DNA from: Macropodus opercularis
Lineage: Eukaryota; Chordata; Actinopteri; Anabantiformes; Osphronemidae
Length of the DNA stretch: 64,000 nucleotides
Assembly (NCBI GenBank): GCA_030770545.1
Contig: CM061096.1
Span: 15,915,501-15,979,500, forward strand
Direction of reading: 5' to 3'
The notes under the pieces are model-generated. The model had not been told where the DNA came from. It did not search any database and saw nothing but the letters and a program-made list of their open reading frames with translations. How positions within the stretch are numbered: the first letter of the stretch is position 1; each line of letters opens with the position of its first letter. This document shows, piece by piece, positions 36,370 through 49,300 of this stretch. A program made the translations under genes and the position numbers.

Positions 36370-36496
36370 ACAGTTTCAAGAAAAAGTATGTGAACTCTTT
36401 GAGATTAAATGGATTTCTGCATCAATGTGTTCTGACCTTCATCGAAGTCACAATAAAAAAACTACACAATGGGTTCACATACTTTTTCCCGCAACA
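36370..36496. mobile_element. Short TA-flanked inverted-repeat element (MITE-like)
   Basis: A perfect 16-bp inverted repeat GAAAAAGTATGTGAAC (36379-36394, with its complement at 36472-36487) lies inside imperfect outer arms starting CAGTT/CTGTT. The 127-bp unit is bounded by TA on both sides (36368-36369 and 36497-36498), as for Tc1/mariner insertions. It has no coding capacity. The arm sequence resembles a repeat common in fish genomes; the family name is not certain. Confidence 0.55.
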
Positions 36497-36498
36497 GT

Positions 36499-37362
36499 AC
36501 CAGCTCACAATGCGTTTAGAAAGACAGTGATTGTGGTTTTTCAACAGTGGACCATGGGCACCTCAAATACTAAAACACACTATAGCAGCAGTGGCTCTGT
36601 TGAGTAGCACTTCGTTCCTCAAATCAGATCATTACACTTGTTACAGATTTTCCCAAGACGTTGGAATCACAAGTTTAGCAATTTCCCCCCACATCGCTGC
36701 TTGTGTTTGCAAATTAAAGCATACTTTCAATCGTGAATGGTCTGAATGCAGCGCCACAACACGCTATAGTTAGTTAGTAGTAAAACAGTTAAGCAAAGAC
36801 TGAAACACAAGCCAAACTCTAATTAGCTTTATTTTTGCAGCAGAAATCCAAAACCTCGGCACCTGGTGCCTTATTAGAAAAAACGGAAGACTGACGTTTA
36901 TTTCTTCCCTTTTCTGAGGCTTCCTTCTGATTGTACTTTACAGTGTTCCTCAAATTGATCAGCAGACACATTTATTATTGTTGTTTATACCATATTTGAA
37001 TACATCATATTTAAAAACAAAACTATGAAACTGTAAGCATAGATATGAAATTTAAAAAAAAAAGTACAACAACTGTAACTTGGAGCCCAGAACAGTCCTG
37101 GTTTGAGCCTGTGTAGCACCAGGATACAGGTTGCATGAACGCGTCGGTGCTGTTTTGTGGATATGCGAGTGCACACTTCAGTTACTTCAAACCATAAATC
37201 TACTGCAGTCCAGAGCCCAGAAGCAGAGGGGAGTGTTGTTGTGAGGAGCCACTGACTCGTGTCTGCTGCTGTGTGACTCAGATCAAGCGTTGGGCTTGAA
37301 TGCTGGTTTTCAAACATCCATTAGAGATCAGTCAAAGTTCAGTCTGTGTCAGTGCCCAGTCC
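36499..37362 (-). other. rangap1 3' UTR and flank
   Basis: AT-rich sequence after the rangap1 stop. A minus-strand AATAAA at 36971-36976 would give a 3' UTR of about 400 nt. No other feature was seen. Confidence 0.45.
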
Positions 37363-40300
37363 TCAGCTCTCAGACTGGACTCTCTGCAGTGTTGACTGGA
37401 GTCTGTTTCTGGCATTTCCACATGACTCCAGGGCCTTGTTGTTCCTGTGAATAACAAAGACCCAGAGGGTCACAGTCTATAAGCATCAAGGGAGTGCACT
37501 CACTATGAAAAAAATCATTTATTCATTAACCTGTTACTCCCCCTCAGTAATCACTTGTTGTCCCTTTACACAACATAATAAAAAGTAGATTTGTGTGCTC
37601 ATATTTCACCACAGAGCCATCACGAGTGCTGAAACTATGCGCTTCACTCCAGAAGATGGAATAGTGACCACAGTGTTTTGTACCTGTGAGCTGCCTGTTG
37701 ATTGGACTCATTCTGTCACGTCCTTACCGGGACATGAATGCCTCCAACACAGCCGTGTTCTCTTTGGGGAAGTAGTCCTGACGAACAACATGCTCGAGCG
37801 CATGGAGATGTCCGGGAACCACGAGCACAGGCTTCACCTTGTCCTCACTCTGAGAATCCCAAGGAAACAAAAGGCACCAGAGGGTGATCTTGAGTAAAAA
37901 GGCATTTCAGTACTTGATCCAACTGCTCTGAGCACGTGCAGATGAAACACACCTTAATCAGTCCAAGGAGCACCAACAAAGAGGACACAAATTCGTAGCC
38001 TTGAAAGGATGGAGCGGCAAAAGCTTTCCTCAGTAGGGCATCTGGACGGAGCAAATCACGTTATTACCAACCACCTCTAGTTGATTTGTAAAATTAAGGT
38101 ATTCATTCTTGTAGTGTATGTGAAACAAGCACCAAGCATCTTTTTGGAGAGAAAATAAAATTCACTCGCGTGACACATTATAGATTTACTGTATGTTATC
38201 CTTAAACCCTCAACTAAAACCTGCTGCTGGACATTTTCAGGCGTTGCGCTTCAGCCACTGTGTCTTACCGATACTCTCCAACACTGCAATCTTAACATCA
38301 CTGTTCTCCTCTTTGTAAACTGATGCAATCTTAAGAAAAGCTTCAGCCGTTTTTGATGCATTTGTCACATCGACCTAGACAGAAAAAGGAAACATTTATT
38401 TTCTAATAATTTAGAGGCCGAAATTGTCCAAAGTGTTGTCCAATGGCTCTTTCAGGCTTTAGTTCATCTTATAAATAAACGTGTCTTGTGTGTTTACCTG
38501 CTGCTCGATCAGAAACCCTCTCTTGGGGCCCAGTTTGATCAGTTTGTCTGGGGATGGGAAGCTGAGGAAAGACGACACGTCTGGGGGCCGTGGCGCTGAT
38601 GGAGGGGTGAACATCTGTGACAGGAAGGGGAGCAAAGACACAATCAACTGAAGCCTCACAACACACACAACAGCAGCTCCTGATGCTGAATCAAGACTTC
38701 TTGCAGCCCCTTAATTAGAAAAAGCCACAACACCATATGCTGTTAATGAGCATCAACTCAATAGCCATTTATTGCACCACAAACTATGAGACAAACATTT
38801 TAACCACCTTTTCACCACTGCTTTCCTCCTCCTCCTCCTCTTCTTCCTCCTCCTCCTCCTCCTCTTCTTCTTCCTCCACTTCCTCCTCCTCATCTTCATC
38901 CTCATCGTCATCATCCTCCTCTGGCTCACCCTCATCATCACTAAAAGAAAGCAGGACACGAATGAGAATTTCATTCTGAGGCGAGAATGAAAACAAACTG
39001 TTTGTGATGTTTTATGCACTCAAACAGCAGAGCAGGAATAAAAACACAATAAATGTGTAAAGATAAAACATGGATTCAATCTTTTTAACACACTCTAAAC
39101 ATGATTACCTGAGGGAGCCCAAAAGATCAGTCATGTTCACGGCTTCCATGGCATCTTTCAGAGCTTTGCAGCCATCATCTCCTAGACAGTTGCCTAAAAC
39201 AGACATGGTTGTATTCAGTGGAATTAAGAGAAGCAGGGACTAAAATATTAAGATAGAAGAAGTGGAAGCACTCTATCACATGTGATAAAGCACATATTTG
39301 CATGTAGGGTATGGTATGTGAGGAACAGACTCCACGCTTTATACCATTTAAGTCCAGTTTCTCCAGCTGGTCTTTGCCCTTTACTGCCTCTGCTACAGCC
39401 AGAGCAGCTTCCTCCGTAATCTCACCAAATGACAGATTGAGCTCCTAAGGGAAAAGATCAAGGAACCACAAGTGTGAAGGACAATAATTCCCTCCAAACC
39501 AGCTAGAGAATAGCTGCAGACTGTGTAATGAGTCGGCCAGTGGTGAACTATACACTCACCTTGAGTATGGGGAGTCCCTCTGATACTGTTTCTGCGATAG
39601 CTTTTGCCCCGGCTGGCCGTACAAGACAGTCTCCAAAGTTTATCACCTGGATGCTGCCGAGGTGTTTCAGAGCCTGTGAAGGACAAACTATGCGTGTTTA
39701 TTTTTCCTGTGCCAGAAATTAAGATTGATCTCCAGTACTGACAACGTTTTTTTGTTTTGTTTTTTTACAGAGGCTTCATGAATCATGCTTTCACATAAAC
39801 ATCCCAAATGACCAGGCATAAATTGATGGAATTCCCCACCACTATAGCCTTTTTGGTGGTTTAGCATAATTTTTAAAAATCCAGGTGCCATGTTTTTTAA
39901 TTACTTCTATGGTCTCTCATTCCTCCGTACCTGAGCCATAGCGATAGCCCCCCTCTCAGTAAAGGTGTTGTCATTGAGGTTGAGGATGCGGAGTCCGGTG
40001 TTGTGCTGCATGGCTGTGGCCAGGGCTGTAATACCAGGATGATTGATACCATTCTGGGGCATGTGAACCTCCTCTAGGCTGCCCATCAACTAGAAACAAA
40101 TTGTCAGTCATTATTCTGCCGACACAATAAAACTGTTGGTTTCAAACTGACTACTTCTATAACTACATCTATGGCTGAGCTGCCGCAACTGTTCAGGTCT
40201 AAAACTGAGGTCAGTGCTCAAGTGCTCCAAGAGTGATAGCAGATATGCAAGATTATATTACAGCTAAATAAGATGAAGTCACTTGTGTCAACCATCACAA

Positions 40301-41783
40301 TGTACCAGAAATGAAGATGGTACAGACCACAGGCTTTATATCAGAAGATACCAGATGCTAAAGGACTTAGACTAAGATGGACATCCCTACTTCTGATAAA
40401 ATGAAAATGTAGTGTGGCGATGTAGCTTTCTTAATCAGGCTTTGCTGTTTCTCTAAGTCTATGCGTCTGTACCTGGAAGGCTTGAGCAAGAGCCGTGGCT
40501 CCATCGTTCTCCAGTCGGTTCCTTCCTGCAACGAACACCTTCAGACTGAGGGATGGACCCACCGCACTGGAGTTTTTATGACACTGGGTCAACGAGGCAG
40601 CCAAGATCTGAGGAGTCCATCGACAATATTTGTTCAAACATCAACAGACACCGTATACAGAAACATTAAATGGGAGTTAGGTACAATACAATTGTATATT
40701 TTTTTTCTTTTTGATGTGACATTAAATCACAATGAAGCCTTGAAAAATAAAGAAACACATTCTCATACTTTACCTTTCCCCCACCAATGCCCATCCCACA
40801 GTTGTTGAGCCGCAACTCCTCTAATGTGTAGCAGGCAGTGCTCTTAAGCAACTTCTCAATACCCCTCACCCCATCGGGACCAAATGCATTGTCACTGAGG
40901 TCTAAAACAGTCAGCCTGGCACCTGCCAGCATCACAGCGTCACCAAGGGAATTCTACGCAATAAAGACAGATGAAGCCTAAGTTAAAGTCATACAAGGCA
41001 GCGAACCAAAACAAACAGTTGTGTAGGTTATAACTTTGTATCAATGCGGTTGAGTGGAAAATTCAAACTAGTTTTAACTGAAAGACTCAACTTGTGTTGA
41101 CTGTATCAGAACAAAATACATTACCAGAGCAGGTGGGATCTCAGAGCGCAGGCGACCTGTGAACATGTCACTCCAATAACAACGCTGCAAGAGAGATTGA
41201 AAAATATGAGCCGAGACTGACTGTACCAACGTAGAACATATTACAGCTGGAACTATGACATCAGTTACCTGTATACTGAATATTGTTATGGTTTTAAGTG
41301 TTTGTTGTTCTGGAAAACATATTTGTTGACGTAGAGCAGATAATAGGGTGCTTTACAGAGTGTTTTCTTGAAGTTCACATTTAGTTTTTTTTCTTAATGA
41401 CAGTTACTGCAACAATTAAACTGATGACAAGTAAAGACTCCAGACCTTAAACTCGCTCTTTGTCTCCAGGGCCTTGGCGATTGCCTGCGCTGCCTCCACG
41501 CCCACAGTGTTTCCTTCTAACCTTAGCGCCTGTAATCCCTCAAAGTCCTGAATCTCCTTCACCATGTCCTCCACTGGAGACAGGTGCGGGTAGAATAGAG
41601 GGTTACAGGTGCAGTGAAACAGATGGTGAGAGTGATCTTTATTTGCTCGCACAGTAACGGCTGACACTCACCTGACTGGGCATCATCCAGCTTTCTTCCC
41701 TGGCCTTTGTAGCTCAACTCTCCTTCTCCTACTCCAGTCTTTGCCAGAGAGTTGGCCAACTGCTCAACAATGTCTGTCGCCAT
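37363..41783 (-). CDS. rangap1: Ran GTPase-activating protein 1
   Basis: Activates GTP hydrolysis by Ran on the cytoplasmic side, setting the Ran gradient for nuclear transport. Fifteen coding exons: 41672-41783, 41446-41573, 41125-41184, 40774-40953, 40473-40607, 39931-40089, 39560-39673, 39345-39444, 39109-39193, 38808-38940, 38498-38614, 38269-38374, 37953-38041, 37728-37849, 37363-37444. They total 1,722 nt, 573 residues (human 587). The LRR catalytic domain is at about 25-355 (LRLEGNTVGVEAAQAIAKAL, LKVFVAGRNRLENDGATALA, VHMPQNGINHPGITALA). An acidic Glu/Asp tract spans about 359-400. The C-terminal domain that binds Ubc9/RanBP2 follows (PDVSSFLSFPSPDKL). LIKSED keeps the psi-K-x-E SUMO site, Lys506. 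An upstream acceptor at 41792 implies a non-coding first exon. Confidence 0.96.
38815..38935 (-). repeat. Glu/Asp-coding trinucleotide repeat in rangap1
   Basis: GAG/GAA/GAT codons in near-continuous array (TCC/TTC/ATC on the plus strand) encode the acidic tract between the LRR and C-terminal domains. It lies wholly in one exon. The same acidic linker is present in other vertebrate RanGAP1 proteins; its length is probably variable. Confidence 0.7.
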
Positions 41784-41791
41784 TGAGACAC

Positions 41792-43019
41792 CTGACAGAC
41801 AATAGAAGTGTTTTAATAGAAATATAATGATTACTTTGTATTGTCATCCTACCATACTGTAAAACAGGTTGGATTTATGAAGTGAAACATGTCGGACATT
41901 TAACAGAATAGTGGAGATGTCATGTAACAACAGGACAGAGGCTGATCTGGCCCTAATGGTCTACACACTTTAAAGTCTCACTAGTTCATTAATTCATCAG
42001 TCTGTTGTTTTATCCCACATGGTCCTTGAACACAGGCGGTCGAACAGCCCGCGACTGAAGGTTGAAGATAAACTAAATCACAAGAACAGTTAGCCAGTTG
42101 TTGCTAACGGAATGCTAACACAGTGACAGGCTCCAGAATGATTTAGAACCACTGGAACGGGCCTGGGTGTCACAACTAACACATCGCCGTGTACTTAACA
42201 GACGTAACCTAATGGCCGTGAGATCATTAGCGCTATAACCACTCAGCTAGCTTAGCTAGCAGGTGTAACGTGGTTGTGCTCGGCCTCCCGGCTCTGTCAT
42301 AAACCGCTAGCTTAGCGTTAACCCCCTAAACCGCCGTTAACGTGACGCAGAACTTAAAGTTTAAAGAAACTCGTGCGCAACCTTTAAACTGTTCACGGTC
42401 CAAACATGTTGAATATCTCCATTACCAGAACACAGACGTGCTGATGAAAATCCAGTTACACGCTCCCGCTCGCCCCCGACGTTCAAAAACCAAACTCAGC
42501 ACGTTAGTGCTTGACGACCCCGACTCCAAAGGACAAGGGACTTGTAGTTTAATAGCACTACAACGGTGCGTTCACTTACCCCACTGAAATCTACCATTAG
42601 GCTTTGGTTAGTTGAGCAACCAAAGATTTTTGGTCTCTCTATATTTAGATTTTAAATTTTTTAAACATTTACTTGTCGGACGATCCATTATTATAATGCG
42701 TTCTTTTTAGAGGTAGCTCGTAAAATTATCCATTTATGCGTAAATAGAGGAAAAGCTTGGACCTTCATATGACGTCATGAGCAGTTCAATCGAGAGCGGC
42801 GGTGGTGGGTGGGGCTTGTTTGCAGGAAGTAGCGCCTGGCAGACTGCGCTTAGGGCTGGACAGGCTCGTTAATGGTTTAGTGGACTGTTGCGTTTGCCCC
42901 ATGGGAGGAACGGGGCGACGGAGAATCGAAAGTTAACCGGGGGCAGGGGAGTCAGACCTGAATCCTCGGTGGGTTTCCTTCCTCCTCCGCTTGTTCGCGT
43001 TAGCTTGACCTGCCAGCTG
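41792..43019. promoter_or_regulatory. rangap1-zc3h7b divergent intergenic region
   Basis: The two genes point away from each other from here. The block 42085-42340 is dense in GCTAGC, TTAGC and GTTAAC words with CpGs and is the likely rangap1 promoter and non-coding exon. The block 42770-43020 is GC-rich and precedes the zc3h7b leader. No coding sequence was found. Confidence 0.45.
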
Positions 43020-43094
43020 CTAAAAGTTCTCCGCCTCTCGTCGAGCGCAGCATGAGTCGCTTATAATCTTCAATGAAGTTCCTCACTTCATCAG
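43020..43094 (+). other. Probable zc3h7b non-coding exon 1 with upstream ORFs
   Basis: It ends at a donor (TCATCAG|GTAGGT). It contains a five-codon uORF (43052-43066) and a second ATG at 43073-43075. After splicing to 43328, the second ATG stays open in another frame past the main ATG. The 5' limit is a guess. Confidence 0.45.
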
Positions 43095-43336
43095 GTAGGT
43101 GTGACTGGACTTGGCCCAGTTTACGCCATGATACGTGAAGGGAACAGGGTCAGGGGCAACAGTGTGGCCACAGTGAGCGTCTGCAGGATGTCAGTGCGAT
43201 GATTGATTCACATTGTTGCACTGGATTCATGAAGGAAGTGGGCGAACTGCGGCATTCCCCGGACCCTGAACACACCAGCACACCAGTGCTTCTAACAGTC
43301 CACTTGTTATCTGTGTCTTCCTCACAGTGAACCAAT

Positions 43337-46300
43337 ATGGATCCCGCCAGACAGAAGCGCAAGGACGAGATAAGCAAAGCTCTGAAGTTCATCCAGTGAG
43401 ACTGTTGTTTAAGTTTAAGTTCACACTGATAGAAAGTTAAACCTGCTCTGACCCAGAGTGACTCATGTTCCTGGTAACTTAGCTGTGGCACGACTAAGCA
43501 AATATGCTCATTGTGTTGTAGGTCTTCGCTGGCGTATCCAGAACCAGACAGCTACCAGGTACCAGCTGGCCGCGTTCTGTCCGCTCTCATGCACTTTACG
43601 GACCTCGGTTACCGGTTTATACCTTTTACATACAGCATCATTTTGTTGCTATCAAACTTTGCTCAGTTGTCCACGTGTGGTCATGTTTTAACAACCTCTG
43701 CATGAGAGAGTCTCGTAATTAGGTTATGACTTCTCCAGATGGTCCACATCACCATGCTGAGATTCCGGGTTGATTTCTGAAGCATTGCACCTTTCCTTCT
43801 GCATCTTGTTATCCTTGATGCTTTCTGTGGCACATGTTTAACGTGGCCTAACAAAATGTGAAAAATGTGAAGGTTGAGCTGCGCAGAACACAAACATTCC
43901 TGTGGGTTTTGTGACGCCTATATGAATCCACAGTCTTATCCCATCTTTCTGTTCCTCTGTCTTAGGACTTCCTGACTCACTTAGTGTGCAACCTGCTCCA
44001 CGAGGGCAACGCCTTGTTCAGGGATGAGGAGTGGGAGAAGGCCGTTGGAGAGTTCAGCGAAGGCCTGAATGTGTCGAGCTATGCTGCAGCAGAGGAGATC
44101 CAGATCCCGGCGGCTTTACGGGAAAGCCTGTATGTCAACCGGGCCGCCGCCTACCACAGTCTGGTGAGACACCCGGTCCTGTGTGCTTCTTGTTTCAGTG
44201 AGAGCCAGTGGAGCTCATCTGCAGACGGTAAAGACAGAAGTTCAGATGTAAGTGTGTGTTAATTACTCATCAGTTTCACTTTACCTTTGCTTACTACAGG
44301 GGGAATATGACAAAGGTGTGAAGGACTGCGACAGCGCGTTGCAGCTGTGCCAGGAAAGCCACAGGGCCCTGTACCGGAAGGCTCTTTGTCTGAAGGAGCT
44401 TGGGAAATACAAGGAGGCCTACAACTGCACCACGGACTGTCTGCTCATTTCTCGACTGGTAAAGGAAGCGCATGGGTCCGAGAATGTTGTCAGAATGGCC
44501 TAATTGGTATTTTTAATGAATAGAGAAGTGATTCAAGCACAGCCGTGTGTAAATACATCCTCAGACCCTAAGACTTTGGCCACATGTCACAGCTCTGCAT
44601 TTTCTCTATGACGTCCATGAGACATTAAAGTGTCTTCGTTTAGCGTTGGTTGATGAGCATGACTCCTCCAGAAATCACCAGATACGCTGCTAGAATCGGG
44701 TGCAACACGGAAACGAGATGCTGCCTGTTAACAGTTGTAGTGACTTAGTTCCTTTTAACGTGTGACAGGACAAACAGGTGAACGAGCTGGCGCAGGAGCT
44801 GTCCGTCCACCTGGGACTGAAGAACCGAAAACCCTACGTCACCGCAAACGTTGGTAGAATTAAGTGAATGCTTAGACTCTGTTAGACCACTTTGATCTGC
44901 TTTTATCGGTTTAGTGGTTTAACTTTATTAGTGTTTTATTTTATTTAGATGGTTATTTTGGTTAGAGTTAGATCTACTTGGTCTTGGTTTTATTGTTTTA
45001 TATTATTTCACATTTAATACTTTTTATGCTTTAGTTTCATTGCTTGTTTTAATAATTCGTATGATATTGTTACAAGTTAAGTTTGTCTGACCTTTTCAGA
45101 ATGATGCACTTATTAGAAGAGGTGTCACGAACGGAAGCGTCACATCTGAAGTCATCAAGGCAAGTTTGGTGTTTTCTCTAACATTCGCTGCCAAACATTT
45201 CTGTTTCTGTTCCATTTGAGTTTTCAGCCTTTTCACCAGATATTTACTTTATTTGTAATTTGGTTTTCTTCTCGCATGCAGGTGTCTGGTGTTCGATCAG
45301 GAAATGGACTGAATCCCCTGAGCAGCTTTGCACCAGGTATGAATGAACTGAATCGGTCTATCAGTCAATCGTCACCCTCTGTTCATCTCATTCTTGTGAC
45401 CTCGGTATCTCAGCAACACCTCAACACCTCAGTAATTGTAGACAAGGTTGTTGTTCGCTGTAGACTGAACACTGGAGTTTTGTTCATTTCAAATTAAACC
45501 TGTGAGCAGGTATGAAGACCCGAAGTCACTGCTTCGTGTCTCCACATCTGATACGGTGATAAATCAGATCTAAATACTTTCACTCCTTTTTCCCTGCAGT
45601 TACTTTTCCCAGCATGCCTCAGTCCACCGTGACCTCCTCGCTTTCCATCGCCCACCATCCTGCAGCGTCCTCGCCGTGTGCCGACAGACTGGACACGCTG
45701 GATGACGGCGAGCTGATGGGAGACGACCTGGACAGCCTGCTCGACTGCTTCCCTGCTGAGCCAGAGCCGGCGGAGGTGAAGTCTGTTTGCGCTGTGGTGT
45801 AGCTACAGACTCCGCTACTCTCTGCTACGACCTTTTTTTTGTTCCCTTCACTCAGTTTTCTTCCTGCCTGTTTTCCAGACGCACGTCCAGGAACACATGG
45901 CTCCCTCTGTGCTGCCCGCTCCGACGCCACAGCTGCCCCCGGCCTTCTTCAGCTCTTCCGCTAGCCAGCTCAACTCTCTGGACTCTCTTTCGACCGTGGG
46001 GCTCTCTACGCTGGACACCCTGGACAGCCTCTTGGCCGCTCCAGTGCTGGATGCCTTAGACAACTTCTCCTTTGGAGGCGAGGTCGGAGCAGGTGCTTCA
46101 GACTCGCGGCTGACGTCCGTGGCGATAGATTCCCTGGATGACCTTGATTGTCTGGACGATGTCTTGGATACAACTACTAGTGAAGTTAATGGATCCAAAA
46201 CAGAACTGGACACAGAGGAAAAGTCTCTTGATGATTTGCTAGATGAGCTGGATCCCCTGGAGTCTGTCACTGACCCAGCTGGTCCTAGTGGAGCGACAGC

Positions 46301-49300
46301 TGTGGAGCATCTCGACTCCCTGGACACCATGGACTCGTTCTCCTCTGTGGGTTGTGCTAGGACGGCTCTGCCGGCGGTCTCTGCTGGGAGAACAGGTTTG
46401 GGCTCGCTCTCTGATTTCAAATAGGAGGTTTTGATGGACTGGCGATTGACAGGCTAAGGCTACATACACACAGGAACACTGCACGTTTCATGTGAACAGC
46501 AGGAAGCAGGGAAACGCTCGTATATGACGCCAGTATATTATTCTCCCATTGCTCCCCAGGTATCGCAGGCTCCCACAGTGCCGCAGCTCCACTAATACGA
46601 TCTCAAAAGAATAACTACAAAGTAAGACCCGCGTTGGTTGTTAGCACGTCGTTCTACTGTTTGCATTGACCGAAATTGAATTGAACTCTTATTGTGGCAA
46701 TAAAGGAGAAGAACAGCCCAGCGCCGCTTCCAGCCTGGAACCCTCTGTCCTCCACCCACGAGTTCCTGCAGGCCTGCTCCGCCTGTTATCCTCGTGAAGG
46801 TACGATCGCAGCCCAGTCCGAGCTCGAACTAACTCTGTTATACTTTGCACACTCATGTGATGTTTGGTTTTCAGGTCAGGGGATATATACGTACGTTCAC
46901 AAGCCAGACTTGGTCCACAGCTGTAAAAAGAATATTCTATTATGTAGACGAAAAGCAGGCCACACCTCAGAGTGGACCAGGGTGCGTCCGATGCCGGTCA
47001 ATACGTCCTTCAAAGGCCCGTTTGTACTCTGCAAGGGTAAGGATATGAAATATATTTCAGTTTGTTAGTAGTAGTTTATGTGCAGTAGCTGTTTTAAAGT
47101 CAGATGTTCAAACGGGGAGATAAATTAAATGAGGAAGACAATCGTGCCTACGAGTCACTGCTCCTGTTCAAACAGCGTCTGGGCTGTTTGGCTGCAAAAG
47201 GAACCACCACGATATTTGACATGTGGTTATGATGTAACGCCTGATTGGTGGGTAATAAAGATGACTGATTAGGATGAATGCGTTCATGCCAGTGATGGCT
47301 GTGCCTTCCTCCATGTGCAGAGCTGCTGAAGTCTGGAGATTTAGGCCTGTGTAAATACGGAGAGAAATGTACATTCGCCTACAACCAGTTGGAGATCGAT
47401 GTTTGGACAGAGGAGAGGAAGAGGACGCTGGACAGAAACCTGCTGTTCGTACCCGACCCCGTTCACTGCATCATTCACCTTTTAGAGGAACACAAGGGCA
47501 CGTTCGTGTTCCTCTGCCAGGTTAGTTCGTTTCCATTGTTATTCTACAATCTACAGGCTAAATAAAAATAAAAAGCCAAGTAAAAACGTTCTTTCTTTTT
47601 TGCTTCCCCTCTGTTTCTAGAATTGCTTTGACAATAAACCTACAATCATCAGTAAGCGCCGCAGAGACGTTCCCACCATCTGCACTAACTTGGATGCTCG
47701 CCACGCTTTCGATGCTAATAAGTGAGTGTGTTTCCAGCCTGTACGTCACCGCTCATCCTTTTCCTCTTCTCGACTTAAACGCGCTTTGGTTTCTTCCCTC
47801 CGTCTGTCAGGTGCTTAGTGTTTGTGGTGAGTTCCCACAATGTGACGTATAAAAAGGTTCGTCCACTGAGCGTCATGTGCCAGCTGGACCTGTGCCACCA
47901 AGAAGTGCGGTACGGCTGCGCTCGAGGGGACGGATGCCACTACGCCCACTCCTACATAGAGCTGAAAACATGGAGGGTGCAGCGACACACAGGTCCAGTC
48001 AGAGTTTAAATCTAAAACCTCTGCTGTGATCAGGAAACGTAAAAAGCTGATTTAACGAACTTCATTTCTGCATGTGCGTGTTTATTTACAGGTATCAGCT
48101 GCGACGAGATTGTGAAAATATCCGCAAAGTATTATGAGGAACAGGGGCAAAGCAAACATCGAGGACACCGGGTAAGGAGGAGCTTCATATTTCCTCCTCT
48201 TTTTTTATTTTTATGGAATAGTCCTAATTGATTTGCTAAATGACAACAAACTCAACTTAAAGAACTAAATCAGCTAATTGTTATTCACAATCTGAACAAC
48301 AATGGTGTCCTTCACTTGTGGTGTAAATTTGTTCACAGTTCCCTTTAGGAGCTGGTGAGAATAAACCAAAAGGTGGAGGAGCAGCATCTGGGAAGAGTCT
48401 GAACATGAGGATGAAGTTTGCCTGTGCTCTGTGCTGGCGCGACGGCTTGATAAGTGAACCAGACAAAACCCTGAAACACTGCACTGCCAAGGCCAGACAC
48501 GCGTGAGTAAACACAAAGTCTGGTTACTAATTAGATTTAAAACGTGTTTCTGACTCTGCTCTGAAGGATATCGAGGCCAATCAGTTGTGTGTCCGTACAG
48601 GAGAAGCGTATTTGGTTTATTCAGGAACTCAAACCCTAATAAAACACGTTTAATTATGTCTTTGTCCCGATCTTCAGATGGGCTAAAGACAGACGCGTCC
48701 TGCTCGTCAAGTCGTTGGAGCGAAGTAAATGGGTTCAGGTGCGGTCACTGCCTCAAACCAAGATCCCTCTGCAGTATGACGTAGGTTCTGGTTTTCTCAT
48801 GAACGTTTGTCTCTTTGACCTTTGTACTGATGACTGTAACTCTTATTGTTACGTCTTTGTCTTGCAGATATGTACTCAAATTTTAGTGAAAAGGAAATGT
48901 AACTACTCTGGACACTGCACCTTTGCCCACAGCCAAGAGGAGAAGGAGATGTGGACGTATATGAAGAACAATAATTGTATGTTATAGTAGGACACAATAT
49001 GGAAACCCTGCCTTGCACAGCTACCAGTGAATTTGACCTGTAGGTACTTTCCTCCCAACATAAGCGCTTTGTCTTTGCCTGTAGTGCATGACATGCAGCA
49101 GATGTATGATCTGTGGCTGGCATCAGTGAACCCCAAACACCAGACGGAGGAAGCTTCGCTCAGCCAACCTGCCCCAGAAGAAAAGTACATCGCCATGCCC
49201 ACTGACTACGCTGAGCTAATGGTGGGGCAACCGATATGAGGCGTGAGTTCATACGTGACAAGAAGATGCTGATGTTCGATTCCTGTCTTGCAGAGTGACT

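Noticed and set aside
42602..42625. 8-bp inverted repeat CTTTGGTT...AACCAAAG
   Set aside because: Short arms with an 8-nt loop are expected by chance several times in a window this size.
44842..44857. Alternative zc3h7b donor GTTG|GTAGAA
   Set aside because: It looks better as a donor, but joining it to the next exon creates an immediate stop; the GTTGGT donor after 44849 keeps the frame.
45848..46420. 190-codon minus-strand open frame
   Set aside because: Antisense of the zc3h7b LD-repeat exon; it is open because repeated Leu-Asp/Ser codons lack stop complements.
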